DNA of 64,000 nt from Colwellia ponticola (GTDB taxonomy: Bacteria > Pseudomonadota > Gammaproteobacteria > Enterobacterales > Alteromonadaceae): contig NZ_SZVP01000003.1 of assembly GCF_005885605.1 (NCBI RefSeq), forward strand, positions 124,001-188,000. Direction: 5' to 3'. A program made the translations under genes and the position numbers. The notes below the pieces were generated by a model. It worked only from the letters and a program-made list of their open reading frames with translations, searched no databases and was not told where the DNA came from. Position 1 is the first letter of the stretch; each line of letters begins with the position of its first letter. This document shows, piece after piece, positions 8,898-18,405 of this stretch.

Positions 8898-10028
8898 TTA
8901 ATATTTTTTCCAAACCACGCGGTTCACATAATCAGTGTAAGAATGAATAATGCGCACAACCTTATCCGATACATTTGGCATAGAGTAATCAGCCACTTGA
9001 CGTAAAGTTCTCTCTTCACCACGACGTTGTGTTTCAAGCACTTGTAAAGCTTGCATCACACGTATCGGTTCTAATCCAACCATCATAACAGAAGCTTCTT
9101 CCATTCCTTCAGGTCGCTCATGTGCTTCGCGAAGGTTTAAGGCTGGAAAGTTTAAGATTGATGACTCTTCATTAATAGTGCCACTATCAGACAGTACCGC
9201 TCTGGCTTCTTTTTGAAGTTTAACGTAATCTCTAAAGCCTAAAGGTCTTAATAATCGAACTAATGGATGAAACTGAATACCTTGAGCATCTATACGGTTT
9301 TGCGTGCGTGGATGAGTAGAAACAATAACGGGTTCTCCGTAAGTTTCAGCAACCGTATTTAGTGTTAAGGCTAACTTATTTAAGTTAACATCTGAATCCA
9401 CATTTTCTTCACGGTGTGCACTAACAACAAAATACTTGCCTGAAGTTAAATCTAAGCGAGTTAAAACATCAGAGGCTTCAATCACATCGGCATAATGAGC
9501 AAGTACTTCACACATAGGACTACCGGTTTTAATTATGCGATCAGCTGGTAACCCCTCAGCGAGTAAGTATTCACGAGCTATATCACTATAAGTTAAGTTA
9601 ATATCTGCAGTATGGTCCACAATACGACGATTAATCTCTTCAGGTACACGCATATCAAAACAGCGATTTCCAGCTTCCATATGGAATATTGGTATCTTAC
9701 GTCTTTTAGCCGGAATAGCAGCTAAACAACTGTTAGTATCACCTAGTACAAGTAACGCTTCCGGCTGTTCTTTTTCTAATACACCATCAACTGCGATTAT
9801 AATCTGACCGATTGTTTCCGAAGCGTTCTTACCAGCAGCATTTAAGAAATAATCTGGCTTACGAACACCTAAATCGTCAAAAAATATTTGGTTAAGTTCA
9901 TAATCATAATTTTGCCCTGTATGTACAATAGTATGCTCACAATGTTCATCTAATTTCGCCAAAACACGAGATAAACGAATAATTTCAGGACGGGTACCAA
10001 CAATACTTACTACATGTAATTTTTTCAT
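8898..10028 (-). CDS. fnlC: UDP-N-acetylhexosamine 2-epimerase, FnlC/WbjD-like
   Basis: A 376-aa member of the non-hydrolysing UDP-GlcNAc 2-epimerase (WecB) fold. Visible motifs are IVGTRPEIIRLSR near the N-terminus, HTGQNYDYELNQIFFDDL, MEAGNRCFDMRVPEE and SAHREENVD. In the FnlA-FnlB-FnlC pathway this enzyme catalyses the last C2 epimerisation to UDP-L-FucNAc. It sits 2 nt after fnlB, completing the trio. A housekeeping wecB function is less likely given this position. Confidence 0.9.
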   Translation of the reverse strand: MKKLHVVSIVGTRPEIIRLSRVLAKLDEHCEHTIVHTGQNYDYELNQIFFDDLGVRKPDYFLNAAGKNASETIGQIIIAVDGVLEKEQPEALLVLGDTNSCLAAIPAKRRKIPIFHMEAGNRCFDMRVPEEINRRIVDHTADINLTYSDIAREYLLAEGLPADRIIKTGSPMCEVLAHYADVIEASDVLTRLDLTSGKYFVVSAHREENVDSDVNLNKLALTLNTVAETYGEPVIVSTHPRTQNRIDAQGIQFHPLVRLLRPLGFRDYVKLQKEARAVLSDSGTINEESSILNFPALNLREAHERPEGMEEASVMMVGLEPIRVMQALQVLETQRRGEERTLRQVADYSMPNVSDKVVRIIHSYTDYVNRVVWKKY

Positions 10029-10030
10029 TC

Positions 10031-11137
10031 TTAAACCTTAAAGTTAATCGTATCTGGTTTCTCACGATCAAATATTTCATTTGCCCACAACATAACTACC
10101 AATTCATTTTCACCTATATTAGTAATATCGTGTGACCAACCTGGTGCTGTTTCAACAATACGCGACTCCTCACCATCAACAATTAACTCATAAAACTCAC
10201 CAGTCGAAATATGTCTAAATTTAAATGAGGCTTTGCCATTAATAACTAAAAATTTCTCTGTTTTAGTATGATGATAGTGACCACCACGTGTAATGCCTGG
10301 GTGGGCAGTAAAAAATGAAAACTGACCAGAATCTTTGGTTTTTAACATCTCAACAAAAGTTCCACGTTCATCACTATGGCGAGTCACTGAGTATGAAAAC
10401 TGCTCAGGTACTAAGTAACTAATATAGGTTGAATAAAGAGCACGAACAAAACCTGCTCCTACCTCTGCCGAAATCATGCTTTCACGGCTTGCTTTAAACT
10501 CTTTAAGCAATGAAGCCACTTCACCAACGGTTGTTTGATAAACAGGTTTAACACTATTTAATTGTTCAATACTATTTTGAGTAGTCAACAAACCTACGAA
10601 TTCATTACAAACATCATCAATATAAACAAGGTTAAGCGCAGCGTCTTTATCATGAATATTGATAGGTAAGCCATTCATAGTGTTATGACAAAAAGTAGCA
10701 ACTGCAGAATTATAATTTGGGCGGCACCATTTTCCAAACACATTTGGGAGACGATAAATATAAGTTACCGCACCTGTTTTTTGCTGATAATTTGCTACAG
10801 CATGCTCTGCTCCAGCTTTACTAACGCCATAAGGATTATCACTCTTAGCTTGAATAGATGAAGTCAATAAAACAGGTGTTTTACGGTCATTTTCAACAAG
10901 TGTATCTATAATTTTCTGGGTTAAGTGCGTATTACCTTTCTTAAACTCATCATCATTTATAGGTCGATTTACACCCGCAAGATGGTATATAAAATCAGCG
11001 GATTTTACTTTTCTAGCAATGCTAGCATCATCATCATTTCGCGTTATTTTTTCAAGCTTATCAAATCCAGCTTCTTGCAAAAAAACACATAAATTCTTAC
11101 CAATAAAACCTTCAGCGCCTGTTACTAAAATATTCAT
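10031..11137 (-). CDS. fnlB: UDP-sugar C3-epimerase/4-reductase, FnlB/WbjC-like
   Basis: A 368-aa two-domain protein. The N-terminal SDR domain has NILVTGAEGFIGKNL and a catalytic Y-x3-K in NPYGVSKAGAEH. The C-terminal cupin has HPGITRGGHYHHTKTEKF. This SDR-plus-cupin architecture defines the FnlB/WbjC/CapF group, which converts the 4-keto intermediate to UDP-2-acetamido-2,6-dideoxy-L-talose before FnlC acts. The stop of fnlA and the start of this gene are directly adjacent, so the two are likely coupled. Confidence 0.92.
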   Translation of the reverse strand: MNILVTGAEGFIGKNLCVFLQEAGFDKLEKITRNDDDASIARKVKSADFIYHLAGVNRPINDDEFKKGNTHLTQKIIDTLVENDRKTPVLLTSSIQAKSDNPYGVSKAGAEHAVANYQQKTGAVTYIYRLPNVFGKWCRPNYNSAVATFCHNTMNGLPINIHDKDAALNLVYIDDVCNEFVGLLTTQNSIEQLNSVKPVYQTTVGEVASLLKEFKASRESMISAEVGAGFVRALYSTYISYLVPEQFSYSVTRHSDERGTFVEMLKTKDSGQFSFFTAHPGITRGGHYHHTKTEKFLVINGKASFKFRHISTGEFYELIVDGEESRIVETAPGWSHDITNIGENELVVMLWANEIFDREKPDTINFKV

Positions 11138-12175
11138 TTATACACCTTCAGGAACAATCAGGTTACCCGCTTCAATCTCACACATGAAATCAAGCTTGCG
11201 TAAAAGCGTTTTCATGCCTTCAACATCTAAACGTTCAGTATTATGTGAGTTATAGTCTTCAATTGCAGACAAATCTTTATCACCTTTCTCTGTATACTGC
11301 GCATAATTTAAATCACGGTTATCTGCAGGAATACGGTAATAGTCACCTTGATCTTGGGCGACAAACATCTCTTCACGACTACATAACGCTTCAAACAGTT
11401 TTTCACCATGACGGGTACCAATCACATTCACTTTATGGTCAGGTTTGCCAATTATTTCAAGAATGGCCTGCGTCATCACTTCAATCGTTGCAGCGGGAGC
11501 TTTTTGTACAAAAATATCACCGTTAGAGCCATGTTCAAAAGCATGAAGCACCAAATCAACAGCATCATCTAACGTCATCATAAAGCGAGTCATTGACGGA
11601 TCGGTCAAAGTCAGTGGCGTATCTTCAATAATTTGACGAATAAATAAGGGGATAACTGAACCACGTGAAGCCATAACGTTACCGTAACGTGTACCAGAGA
11701 TAACAGTGTTAGTTCCTTCCAAATTACGGCTTTTAGCAACAATGACTTTTTCCATCATAGCTTTAGAAATACCCATTGCATTAATGGGATATACCGCTTT
11801 ATCTGTACTTAAACAAACTACACGGCTTACATTATGGAAAATTGCAGACTCTAAAACGTTTTCAGTACCTAAAACATTGGTTTTAACAGCTTCTAACGGA
11901 TAAAACTCACAAGAAGGTACTTGCTTTAATGCGGCCGCATGGAATACGTAATCAACACCACGCATAGCCGTTGAGATACTTTGTGGATCTCGAACATCAC
12001 CAATGTAAAATTTTAATTTTTCATTATTAAATGCTTTGCGCATATCATCTTGCTTTTTTTCATCACGAGAGAAAATGCGAACTTCTTTTATGTCACTCGT
12101 AAGAAACCGGCGAAGAACGGCATTACCAAAAGAGCCCGTTCCGCCAGTTATTAGTAGGTTTTTATTTTTAAACAT
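11138..12175 (-). CDS. fnlA: UDP-GlcNAc 4,6-dehydratase/5-epimerase, FnlA/WbjB-like
   Basis: A 345-aa soluble SDR enzyme. The NAD-binding loop ITGGTGSFG spans residues 9-17, STDK is at 123-126, and the Tyr of Y-x3-K is replaced by Met (M134, K138), as in the FnlA/CapE/PseB group. It carries out C4 oxidation, C6 dehydration and C5 epimerisation of UDP-GlcNAc, the first step to UDP-L-FucNAc. The order fnlA-fnlB-fnlC agrees. Because this soluble enzyme and the membrane PglF-type enzyme act on the same substrate, the locus draws two different 6-deoxy sugars from UDP-GlcNAc. Confidence 0.92.
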   Translation of the reverse strand: MFKNKNLLITGGTGSFGNAVLRRFLTSDIKEVRIFSRDEKKQDDMRKAFNNEKLKFYIGDVRDPQSISTAMRGVDYVFHAAALKQVPSCEFYPLEAVKTNVLGTENVLESAIFHNVSRVVCLSTDKAVYPINAMGISKAMMEKVIVAKSRNLEGTNTVISGTRYGNVMASRGSVIPLFIRQIIEDTPLTLTDPSMTRFMMTLDDAVDLVLHAFEHGSNGDIFVQKAPAATIEVMTQAILEIIGKPDHKVNVIGTRHGEKLFEALCSREEMFVAQDQGDYYRIPADNRDLNYAQYTEKGDKDLSAIEDYNSHNTERLDVEGMKTLLRKLDFMCEIEAGNLIVPEGV

Positions 12176-12183
12176 TATTTACC

Positions 12184-13326
12184 CTATTTTAAATGTTGTA
12201 TATTTGTAAAAAAAATTAATTCTTCATGTGTTTCTTTATTCATTTTTTTACAAAATTCATGGTTATTATTGGCTAATTCATTTCTTCTATTTTTATTACC
12301 TATTAAGAACTTTATTTTTTCTGCTAAACACCCTTCTCTAAGCTCAAAACTCATACAGTTAAATTCTGCGTTCACAAAGTCTGATAAACCAGGTAGTTTT
12401 GAAATAACAAATGTTTTATTTAATAGACCGGCTTCCACTGCTGGCCTGCAAAAATGAGGTTCTATTATAGGAAGTACAATCAATTTTGATGCTTGAATAT
12501 ACGACGAAACATCCTCAACCTGTCCAATTATGTCAATAGATAAACCTAGATTTCCACTAGTAATATTAGTGATTTTTTGAATGTCTTGTTTTGTAAAACT
12601 GCCTAGGAAACATATTTTAAGTTCTAATCCTTTCATGTACTTAAATTCATTGCAAAGAAAATCAAAACCCTTTATTTTTTGTCCTCCACCTAAATACAGG
12701 AGGTCATATTGCTCCGAATTTAACCCCTCCTCTTCGCTCATTACTTTATATTTATTCTTAATGGTGGACAGCTTTGATACGAGGACTCCTGATTTTTTTG
12801 CATACAAAGTCCAATCATCAGTTATAGATACAATATAAGAAAATTGATTTAAGGACCAAAGCGTCAAGCGCCCAAAAATTGAATTTGATAAAATAAAATT
12901 TTCTTGTACGAGTAATGTAATACTTGTTGTAGGGAGTATAAGTTTCGTAAATATTCCTGCATAGACTTGAATGCTAGATGTAAATATAATGTTTTTTGGT
13001 AACTTTTTCACAAAACACTTAAAGTATGAACGAAATAGTGGAATAAATAAGAATAGTAATAAAGCACATAGAGTCGCTCGAAATATATACATCAATTTTA
13101 TATTTAAGCTTACACCACGATAGTGAGGGACTATCAAAAGAGACATCATAAAAAACATAATTCTAGGAATAGATTCAGTACCTTGAACTGTGTAGTTAAT
13201 ATAATCTTTAGCGTATTTCCCGAACGAAACTATACTTTTTTCCTCACCAGCTTGTATACGCGACACAAAAAACTCTATATATTTTCCTGCGCCTCCTGTG
13301 TTGGAAAAATGGGGAATAATCATCAT
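12184..13326 (-). CDS. Family 4-like glycosyltransferase
   Basis: A 380-aa GT-B type glycosyltransferase. The N-terminal HFSNTGGAGKYIEFF resembles the acceptor-domain loop of GT4 enzymes. LLYLGGGQKIKGFDFL (about 208-223) and an EPHFCRPAVEAGL stretch with the family Glu pattern lie in the nucleotide-binding domain. A hydrophobic segment near residues 85-105 suggests membrane association. It overlaps the upstream GT2 gene by 4 nt (ATGA). The base composition is visibly more AT-rich than in fnlABC, as is common for the strain-specific middle of such loci. Donor and acceptor cannot be named. Confidence 0.75.
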   Translation of the reverse strand: MMIIPHFSNTGGAGKYIEFFVSRIQAGEEKSIVSFGKYAKDYINYTVQGTESIPRIMFFMMSLLIVPHYRGVSLNIKLMYIFRATLCALLLFLFIPLFRSYFKCFVKKLPKNIIFTSSIQVYAGIFTKLILPTTSITLLVQENFILSNSIFGRLTLWSLNQFSYIVSITDDWTLYAKKSGVLVSKLSTIKNKYKVMSEEEGLNSEQYDLLYLGGGQKIKGFDFLCNEFKYMKGLELKICFLGSFTKQDIQKITNITSGNLGLSIDIIGQVEDVSSYIQASKLIVLPIIEPHFCRPAVEAGLLNKTFVISKLPGLSDFVNAEFNCMSFELREGCLAEKIKFLIGNKNRRNELANNNHEFCKKMNKETHEELIFFTNIQHLK

Positions 13327-14231
13327 CGGGCTAATACTCTTGCTTTAACATCAATAATTAAAAACTTTATAAGGTGATAAATGTTTTTTAAATTCAATCG
13401 ATGAAAGAACATATATATAGCAATTCTCTTTTCCACCGTTAAATTACTCTGGATGATTGGGTTTATAGCAGAAAGCTTCTGTTTGATGTATATATCATTA
13501 TTACTCTTATGCTCCCCATTACCATCATGCCCACGATTCACACTTACACAACGCTTGGGGAAAACACTATAACCTGATAATAGGATAAGATTATAACAAA
13601 TTCTAACATCAGTTGCTTTCACCTTCCCTTGGATGTCTTCCATTAATACGCCTAACGAACTCGGATCAATAAACCAGAGTTTTAATGCATTTTTTATGGA
13701 ATGATTTTTCTCATATAAAGAGTCATTATCAAAGTTAATTTCTTTCCACGACTCTCTCCAGGTCGCAAAACCCCAAGGAGAAAAACCACTCCACAAAAAT
13801 ATATCATGTTTACTTTTGGGCGCACAGTCAGGAAATAAATACGAACACACAAACTTTATTTTTCCATCATTCTTATATGCAGCTAAGGAACCATTCATAA
13901 ATGACAAGAAATTATCATTTACAACATTATCATCCTCTATAAAGATAACGTTATCATGAATATTTAAAATATATTTCATATTACTATGCAGGTTATTATA
14001 TGAGCCTATATTCACTTTTGAGTCGAGGAGTACGACTTTCTGGAAGCCTTTAATACTTCGAATATAATCTCGAATCATAGAAACTTTCTCTGTATCTTCT
14101 GGCTTATATGGAGCATCTGAAGCGATATATAAAGTGGAAGATAGCGATTCCGGGCACCTAATGATAGATTTTATGCATTTATTAAGTGATTCGAGTCTAT
14201 CGTATACTGTTATTAGAATTGGAGCGTTCAT
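13323..14231 (-). CDS. Family 2-like glycosyltransferase
   Basis: A 302-aa GT-A type protein. It opens with APILITVYDRLESLNKCI, and the metal-binding acidic motif is visible as FIEDDNVVNDNFL (about residues 94-106). This is typical of GT2-type transferases that add a sugar from a nucleotide donor at the cytoplasmic face. WSGFSPWGFATW follows near residue 143. The gene overlaps the 3' end of wzy by 35 nt and the next glycosyltransferase by 4 nt, so the three are translated from one mRNA. Specificity is unknown. Confidence 0.78.
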   Translation of the reverse strand: MNAPILITVYDRLESLNKCIKSIIRCPESLSSTLYIASDAPYKPEDTEKVSMIRDYIRSIKGFQKVVLLDSKVNIGSYNNLHSNMKYILNIHDNVIFIEDDNVVNDNFLSFMNGSLAAYKNDGKIKFVCSYLFPDCAPKSKHDIFLWSGFSPWGFATWRESWKEINFDNDSLYEKNHSIKNALKLWFIDPSSLGVLMEDIQGKVKATDVRICYNLILLSGYSVFPKRCVSVNRGHDGNGEHKSNNDIYIKQKLSAINPIIQSNLTVEKRIAIYMFFHRLNLKNIYHLIKFLIIDVKARVLAR

Positions 14232-15444
14232 TTTTCACCATTATAAAAATAAATATAAATATGATTGTTAAATATTGAGGGTCAAGAAGTTGAGGTTTGA
14301 AAATTGACCATAATAAAGAGGCTTCAACAAATGACATTAAAGCTAAATGTTCAGAGATATTAGAATCAAATGAATTATATAAAGTGGCCAATAAAACCGC
14401 AATAATTGATGGGTAAACAACCACCCCCCAAAACCCAAAATCAACATAGAAAAAAAAGAACCATGTAGGGAGAGCATTAAAATAATCAAAGAACGGTGAA
14501 CCATCCGAAATCCTCACAAACTCAGATAATACTCCACCTAGTTCAATAAATGGCCTAGAGCCTGCATCTTCAATAATAACACCCAATATATGATACACAA
14601 ATGGCATAACTTGGCTAAAAGTGACTGCGCCGAACTGGAAGGTATCTGGTTCGCCACTTAGTAGTAATTGGTCAAAATACACGATGGAGCCAGTGAAGTA
14701 TGAAATCAAAGCATAGAATACCATTTCGATACCATCACTCCTGAATAATGAAATAAGTACAATACTAAATGCAACCAAAATGATAACATTTTTATTTTTG
14801 GATAATGTCCTATCTTTAAAAGCAAAAATCATATAAATCAGAAGAAAGAAAATCAAATCTCTTCCCGTTGTAAGTACACACCAGATAAGCACATTAAAAA
14901 AAGTAAAATATAGTAGCGCTTTATGCTTCAAGCCCAATGCTAAAATAAAACAAAATAATAAACCTGAAGTTAAAATGTGATATAGACCAGCAAAAATCGA
15001 AGAGGGAAATAACGATATAACAACACCGCTTCCTGGAACTTCCAATCCAAAATAATAAAATCTTGCTTTCCAATAGTCACCTAAATCGAAACCGATTAAA
15101 AACATCATCCTAATTATAAGTAATATCGTAATAACTAAGAATGCATATAAAAAAATACGAGCACATAGGCGTAGTTTCTTTGGACTTCGTAAGTTGCCCA
15201 ATTTTGTAATTCTAACTTTACTAGACGCCATCGTTAAATATGTAAAATTCATCACGACAATAGAGAGTGTTATATACAAATATACAGATAAAGACACGAC
15301 ATAAAGGTTTAAAATATTTATGTAGCCTAATAACAACCAGAGAAACCACCACAAATTATACAAAAACAACGGATTCTTTCGTGGTACAAGAAACATAACC
15401 GTTAGTGATAAAACGCACAATATTGCAAGAAGAAACTCTATCAC
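14197..15444 (-). CDS. wzy: Wzy-type O-unit polymerase
   Basis: A 415-aa very hydrophobic protein with roughly ten to twelve predicted membrane segments and a larger hydrophilic loop in the second half (about residues 250-330). Sequence similarity among Wzy proteins is low, so the call rests on topology, length and position between glycosyltransferases in a locus that also has wzx and a nearby wzz. It would join lipid-linked repeat units in the periplasm. TTGRDLIFF near residue 191 resembles the region seen in oligosaccharide repeat-unit polymerases. No other gene in the locus is a candidate. Confidence 0.75.
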   Translation of the reverse strand: MIEFLLAILCVLSLTVMFLVPRKNPLFLYNLWWFLWLLLGYINILNLYVVSLSVYLYITLSIVVMNFTYLTMASSKVRITKLGNLRSPKKLRLCARIFLYAFLVITILLIIRMMFLIGFDLGDYWKARFYYFGLEVPGSGVVISLFPSSIFAGLYHILTSGLLFCFILALGLKHKALLYFTFFNVLIWCVLTTGRDLIFFLLIYMIFAFKDRTLSKNKNVIILVAFSIVLISLFRSDGIEMVFYALISYFTGSIVYFDQLLLSGEPDTFQFGAVTFSQVMPFVYHILGVIIEDAGSRPFIELGGVLSEFVRISDGSPFFDYFNALPTWFFFFYVDFGFWGVVVYPSIIAVLLATLYNSFDSNISEHLALMSFVEASLLWSIFKPQLLDPQYLTIIFIFIFIMVKNERSNSNNSIR

Positions 15445-15448
15445 TTAA

Positions 15449-16693
15449 CTACTCTCTTTTTAAAAAATTAAAAATATTTTCAGCCTGAGCTTTACTATTT
15501 CGAGAGTAAATAAACTCCATGGTTTTATGTTTTATCACAGCCTTTTCTTCACTTGAAAAAGAGCTACATTTTAAAATTAATTTTGCTAGTTCAAAGGGGT
15601 CATTTGAAGCGAATGGTATCATCACTTGAAAATGGTCATCGGGTATCCCTCTCAACCGACTAGATATTATTGGTGTTCCTGATGCTAGATATTCAGTTAA
15701 TTTGGAAGGGTAAGAATATTTTACAAAGCTTTGACTATTGTCTCGAATATTAAGCAAGAAATCAGATTTTTTTTGTATGCTGGAGATAGCATATAAAGGT
15801 GCTAACCCATGATATGAAATGTTCTTAATAGCATTTGACCTTTCTATTAAATACTCTGAATCACATCCCGAGCCATAAATATGTAATGTTAAACTTTCAG
15901 GTAAAATCGCAAATGCATTTATCATAATATCTAAGCCGTATTTTCTATTTATTGTGCCCGTATACGTAAATACTAACTTTTCATTTTCATTTTCATTTTC
16001 ATTTTCATTTTCATTTTCATTTTCATTTTCATTTTCATTTTCAAAAATTGAATCGACGACTAAACAAGGGCTATTCGGATTGAAATCTTTCGCCAATAAT
16101 TCAGATATTACAATAGAACGATTAAATTTGGACATCAAAAATTTGGATATCAAAAACTCAAGCCATCTTAATTTTCTTTTGAAGAAAGAGTCGATATTAC
16201 TGCCTTCTGCAGGAGGGTCTGTCCATACTGAAACCAACTTCACACGAGTCAACTTCGAAATCAAATAAGAAGATAATAAAAATGGAAAATGGACAGAATA
16301 CACGATCAAATAGTCCACCTTTTTTTTTCTAAAAAAGCATTCAATAAGCAAGTAGTACATTGAAAATAGAAATCGAGTAATAATTTTCAATATCGATTTA
16401 TTAACAAATGGCATATATATATTTTCCACCACATTACCTTCATCATAGATAGTTTCTTTATGAGCAGGTGAAAATAATATTGAACATAGAGGAAAATCAG
16501 ATATTGGATAAGAGGATAAAAACTTTACATTATGGTGCTTCATTAGGCATCTAGATATTTTCGAATGATAATTATATGTTTGGGTACTTGGGTAACTGTC
16601 TACTTTATTTAGTTTCTCTCTTATAGTTGGAGATGTGTGGAACCCCAGAAAGATCACATTTTTTTTATTATTCATATTTAACATACTACTCAT
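15449..16693 (-). CDS. Glycosyltransferase with Asn-Glu repeat linker
   Basis: A GT-B-like glycosyltransferase of about 414 aa. Between the two domains lies a low-complexity stretch of about eleven alternating Asn-Glu pairs, encoded by eleven perfect hexamers at 15978-16043. Downstream is LVFTYTGTINRKYGLDIM, the usual start of the nucleotide-binding domain, and YPSKLTEYLASGTPIIS with the GT4-like Glu pattern. Repeat changes would keep frame and alter only linker length. The longest frame begins at a TTG (16714); I prefer an ATG at 16693, but the ATG at 16684 is also possible. Sugar specificity is unknown. Confidence 0.75.
   Translation of the reverse strand: MSSMLNMNNKKNVIFLGFHTSPTIREKLNKVDSYPSTQTYNYHSKISRCLMKHHNVKFLSSYPISDFPLCSILFSPAHKETIYDEGNVVENIYMPFVNKSILKIITRFLFSMYYLLIECFFRKKKVDYLIVYSVHFPFLLSSYLISKLTRVKLVSVWTDPPAEGSNIDSFFKRKLRWLEFLISKFLMSKFNRSIVISELLAKDFNPNSPCLVVDSIFENENENENENENENENENENEKLVFTYTGTINRKYGLDIMINAFAILPESLTLHIYGSGCDSEYLIERSNAIKNISYHGLAPLYAISSIQKKSDFLLNIRDNSQSFVKYSYPSKLTEYLASGTPIISSRLRGIPDDHFQVMIPFASNDPFELAKLILKCSSFSSEEKAVIKHKTMEFIYSRNSKAQAENIFNFLKRE
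15978..16043. repeat. Hexanucleotide microsatellite, 11 x TTTTCA
   Basis: Eleven perfect tandem copies of TTTTCA (plus strand) lie inside a glycosyltransferase gene. In the gene's frame each unit encodes one Glu and one Asn. A 66-bp perfect tract of this kind is prone to slipped-strand length change, but in six-base steps it does not shift the frame. Confidence 0.97.
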
Positions 16694-16863
16694 ACCTACA
16701 ACTCTACATTCCAATTTACCAATACATTGAGCATTACGAATAATTATAAGTCTATAGCCTTAGATTTAACTTTATAGTAATTATTAACATTGATTTTTGC
16801 AATAATTTGGCCTAAATCATTCAACTATAGAATAAGATGTACTGAATAATTTTAACTAAAGGC

Positions 16864-18405
16864 CTATTTTACTCGTTTCAAACCTACTTTTTGGGATAAG
16901 AACAACCTTATTTTTTGAGATGAAATGATTGAAATAACAAATAGAAAAACAAAGACAAACCCTACAAATACTAGGGAATAGAGCCTATTATCATTTAAAA
17001 AATATAGATTTGCAAAATAAAAAATACAGGCAAAAATTGATACTGGCAATATGACCTTAAGACAGTCGTTTATTAACCATTTCACATGTAACCCGGATTC
17101 TATTTTTGAGTGTATGTAAGCAACCCATATAAATAAGTAAAAAACATTCATAACAAGCCATACATAACCAGCCCCAACCCCACCAAAATAATTTGCTGCA
17201 AAAGTAACACAAGGAATTAATATGGCAACTAACCCAACATTACCAATCAAATGATAACGTAAATTTCCTTTAGCGTATTGAAGGTAGTAGGCAAACGATG
17301 AAAAACTTAGAAGTAAGTTACCAGCTGCGTACAGTTGAAGTACTGGTGCAGCCTCTTCAACTAAAAGGGGGTCGCCAGTCCAAGCTAGCAAAAAAGGCCT
17401 TGCAGTTGCAATTAATGTTAAGGAAACAGTTCCTGCAATAACCGCAACTAACTGCGAAGAGTCTTTATAAACCTCAATCATGTCACTGTGTTTTCCTTCA
17501 GCGTACAAACTTGCCATTCTTGGCATGACCGCGACACTAATAGGCCCTCCTAAAACTAAAATACCGTTAGCAAGTAACACAGCCAGAGTAAAGTAACTAT
17601 AACTATCTAAAGATAAAATTCCAGATAATATTAATTTATCTGTTTGTGTCACGAGTACCCAAATTGATGCAGTCAATGCGATCGTTAATGAAAACTTAAA
17701 AATTGACTTTATTGGCTTAATTGACCAGCCAATATTGGTTGGACCATTAACCTTCGGGATAAAACACCTGGCTTTAGCGTTCAAAACAACCACTTCGATA
17801 AGTGCAATAACAAGTTGATGCATAAAAAACACAAATGGTGTAAAACCGAAGTACCACATACTAAGAAATACACCAATAAACCTTAAACTAGCAATGGCTG
17901 CAGTAAAACTGCTCAGCCACACCAACTTTTCAAACCCTGTGATTACACCACGGTATAAGCCGGTTATCCAACGAAGAGCGACGCACACAGCCATAATTTG
18001 AACGGCTACAATTACATCTCCAACAAGTAATTCAGTTAGATTCAACCAGTGTGTTGCTATTAACTCTGATAGTAAAAAAAGCACCGTTCCACCAATTAAC
18101 GCGACTCCAGCAAAAATTACTAATAAAGCACGATATAATTGATTAAACCTTAGTGGTGTACTAGCCCCCCCATTATAACGTGCGGCTTCTCTACTTATAG
18201 TCGGGGTCAACCCCATGTCCAAGACTGAAAACCACGCCTGCAGTAAGGCAAAAAATCCTACTAAGCCATAAGCTTCACTTCCCATATATTTAATATAAAG
18301 AGGTAATAAAATAATACTTATTACAGTAACGTATATTTGGCTAACATAATTTGCGATGATATTTTGCTTAAGCACTCTGGCATTACTCTTTATATTTAAC
18401 TTCAA
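16864..18405 (-). CDS. wzx: Wzx-type polysaccharide flippase
   Basis: A 513-aa integral membrane protein of the MOP/PST superfamily with about twelve to fourteen hydrophobic segments. It starts with a basic cytoplasmic tail then NYVSQIYVTVISIILLPLYI, and has YMGSEAYGLVGFF and LDMGLTPTISREAARY, which are typical of the first repeat of oligosaccharide flippases. It would move undecaprenyl-linked repeat units across the inner membrane for Wzy. The gene overlaps the acyltransferase gene by 23 nt. The 150 nt downstream, before the next glycosyltransferase, hold no recognisable gene. Confidence 0.88.
   Translation of the reverse strand: MKLNIKSNARVLKQNIIANYVSQIYVTVISIILLPLYIKYMGSEAYGLVGFFALLQAWFSVLDMGLTPTISREAARYNGGASTPLRFNQLYRALLVIFAGVALIGGTVLFLLSELIATHWLNLTELLVGDVIVAVQIMAVCVALRWITGLYRGVITGFEKLVWLSSFTAAIASLRFIGVFLSMWYFGFTPFVFFMHQLVIALIEVVVLNAKARCFIPKVNGPTNIGWSIKPIKSIFKFSLTIALTASIWVLVTQTDKLILSGILSLDSYSYFTLAVLLANGILVLGGPISVAVMPRMASLYAEGKHSDMIEVYKDSSQLVAVIAGTVSLTLIATARPFLLAWTGDPLLVEEAAPVLQLYAAGNLLLSFSSFAYYLQYAKGNLRYHLIGNVGLVAILIPCVTFAANYFGGVGAGYVWLVMNVFYLFIWVAYIHSKIESGLHVKWLINDCLKVILPVSIFACIFYFANLYFLNDNRLYSLVFVGFVFVFLFVISIISSQKIRLFLSQKVGLKRVK

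Noticed and set aside
15954-16268. Plus-strand frame with a Phe-Ser repeat
   Set aside because: It is the shadow of the TTTTCA tract within the glycosyltransferase gene, which is clearly coded on the minus strand.
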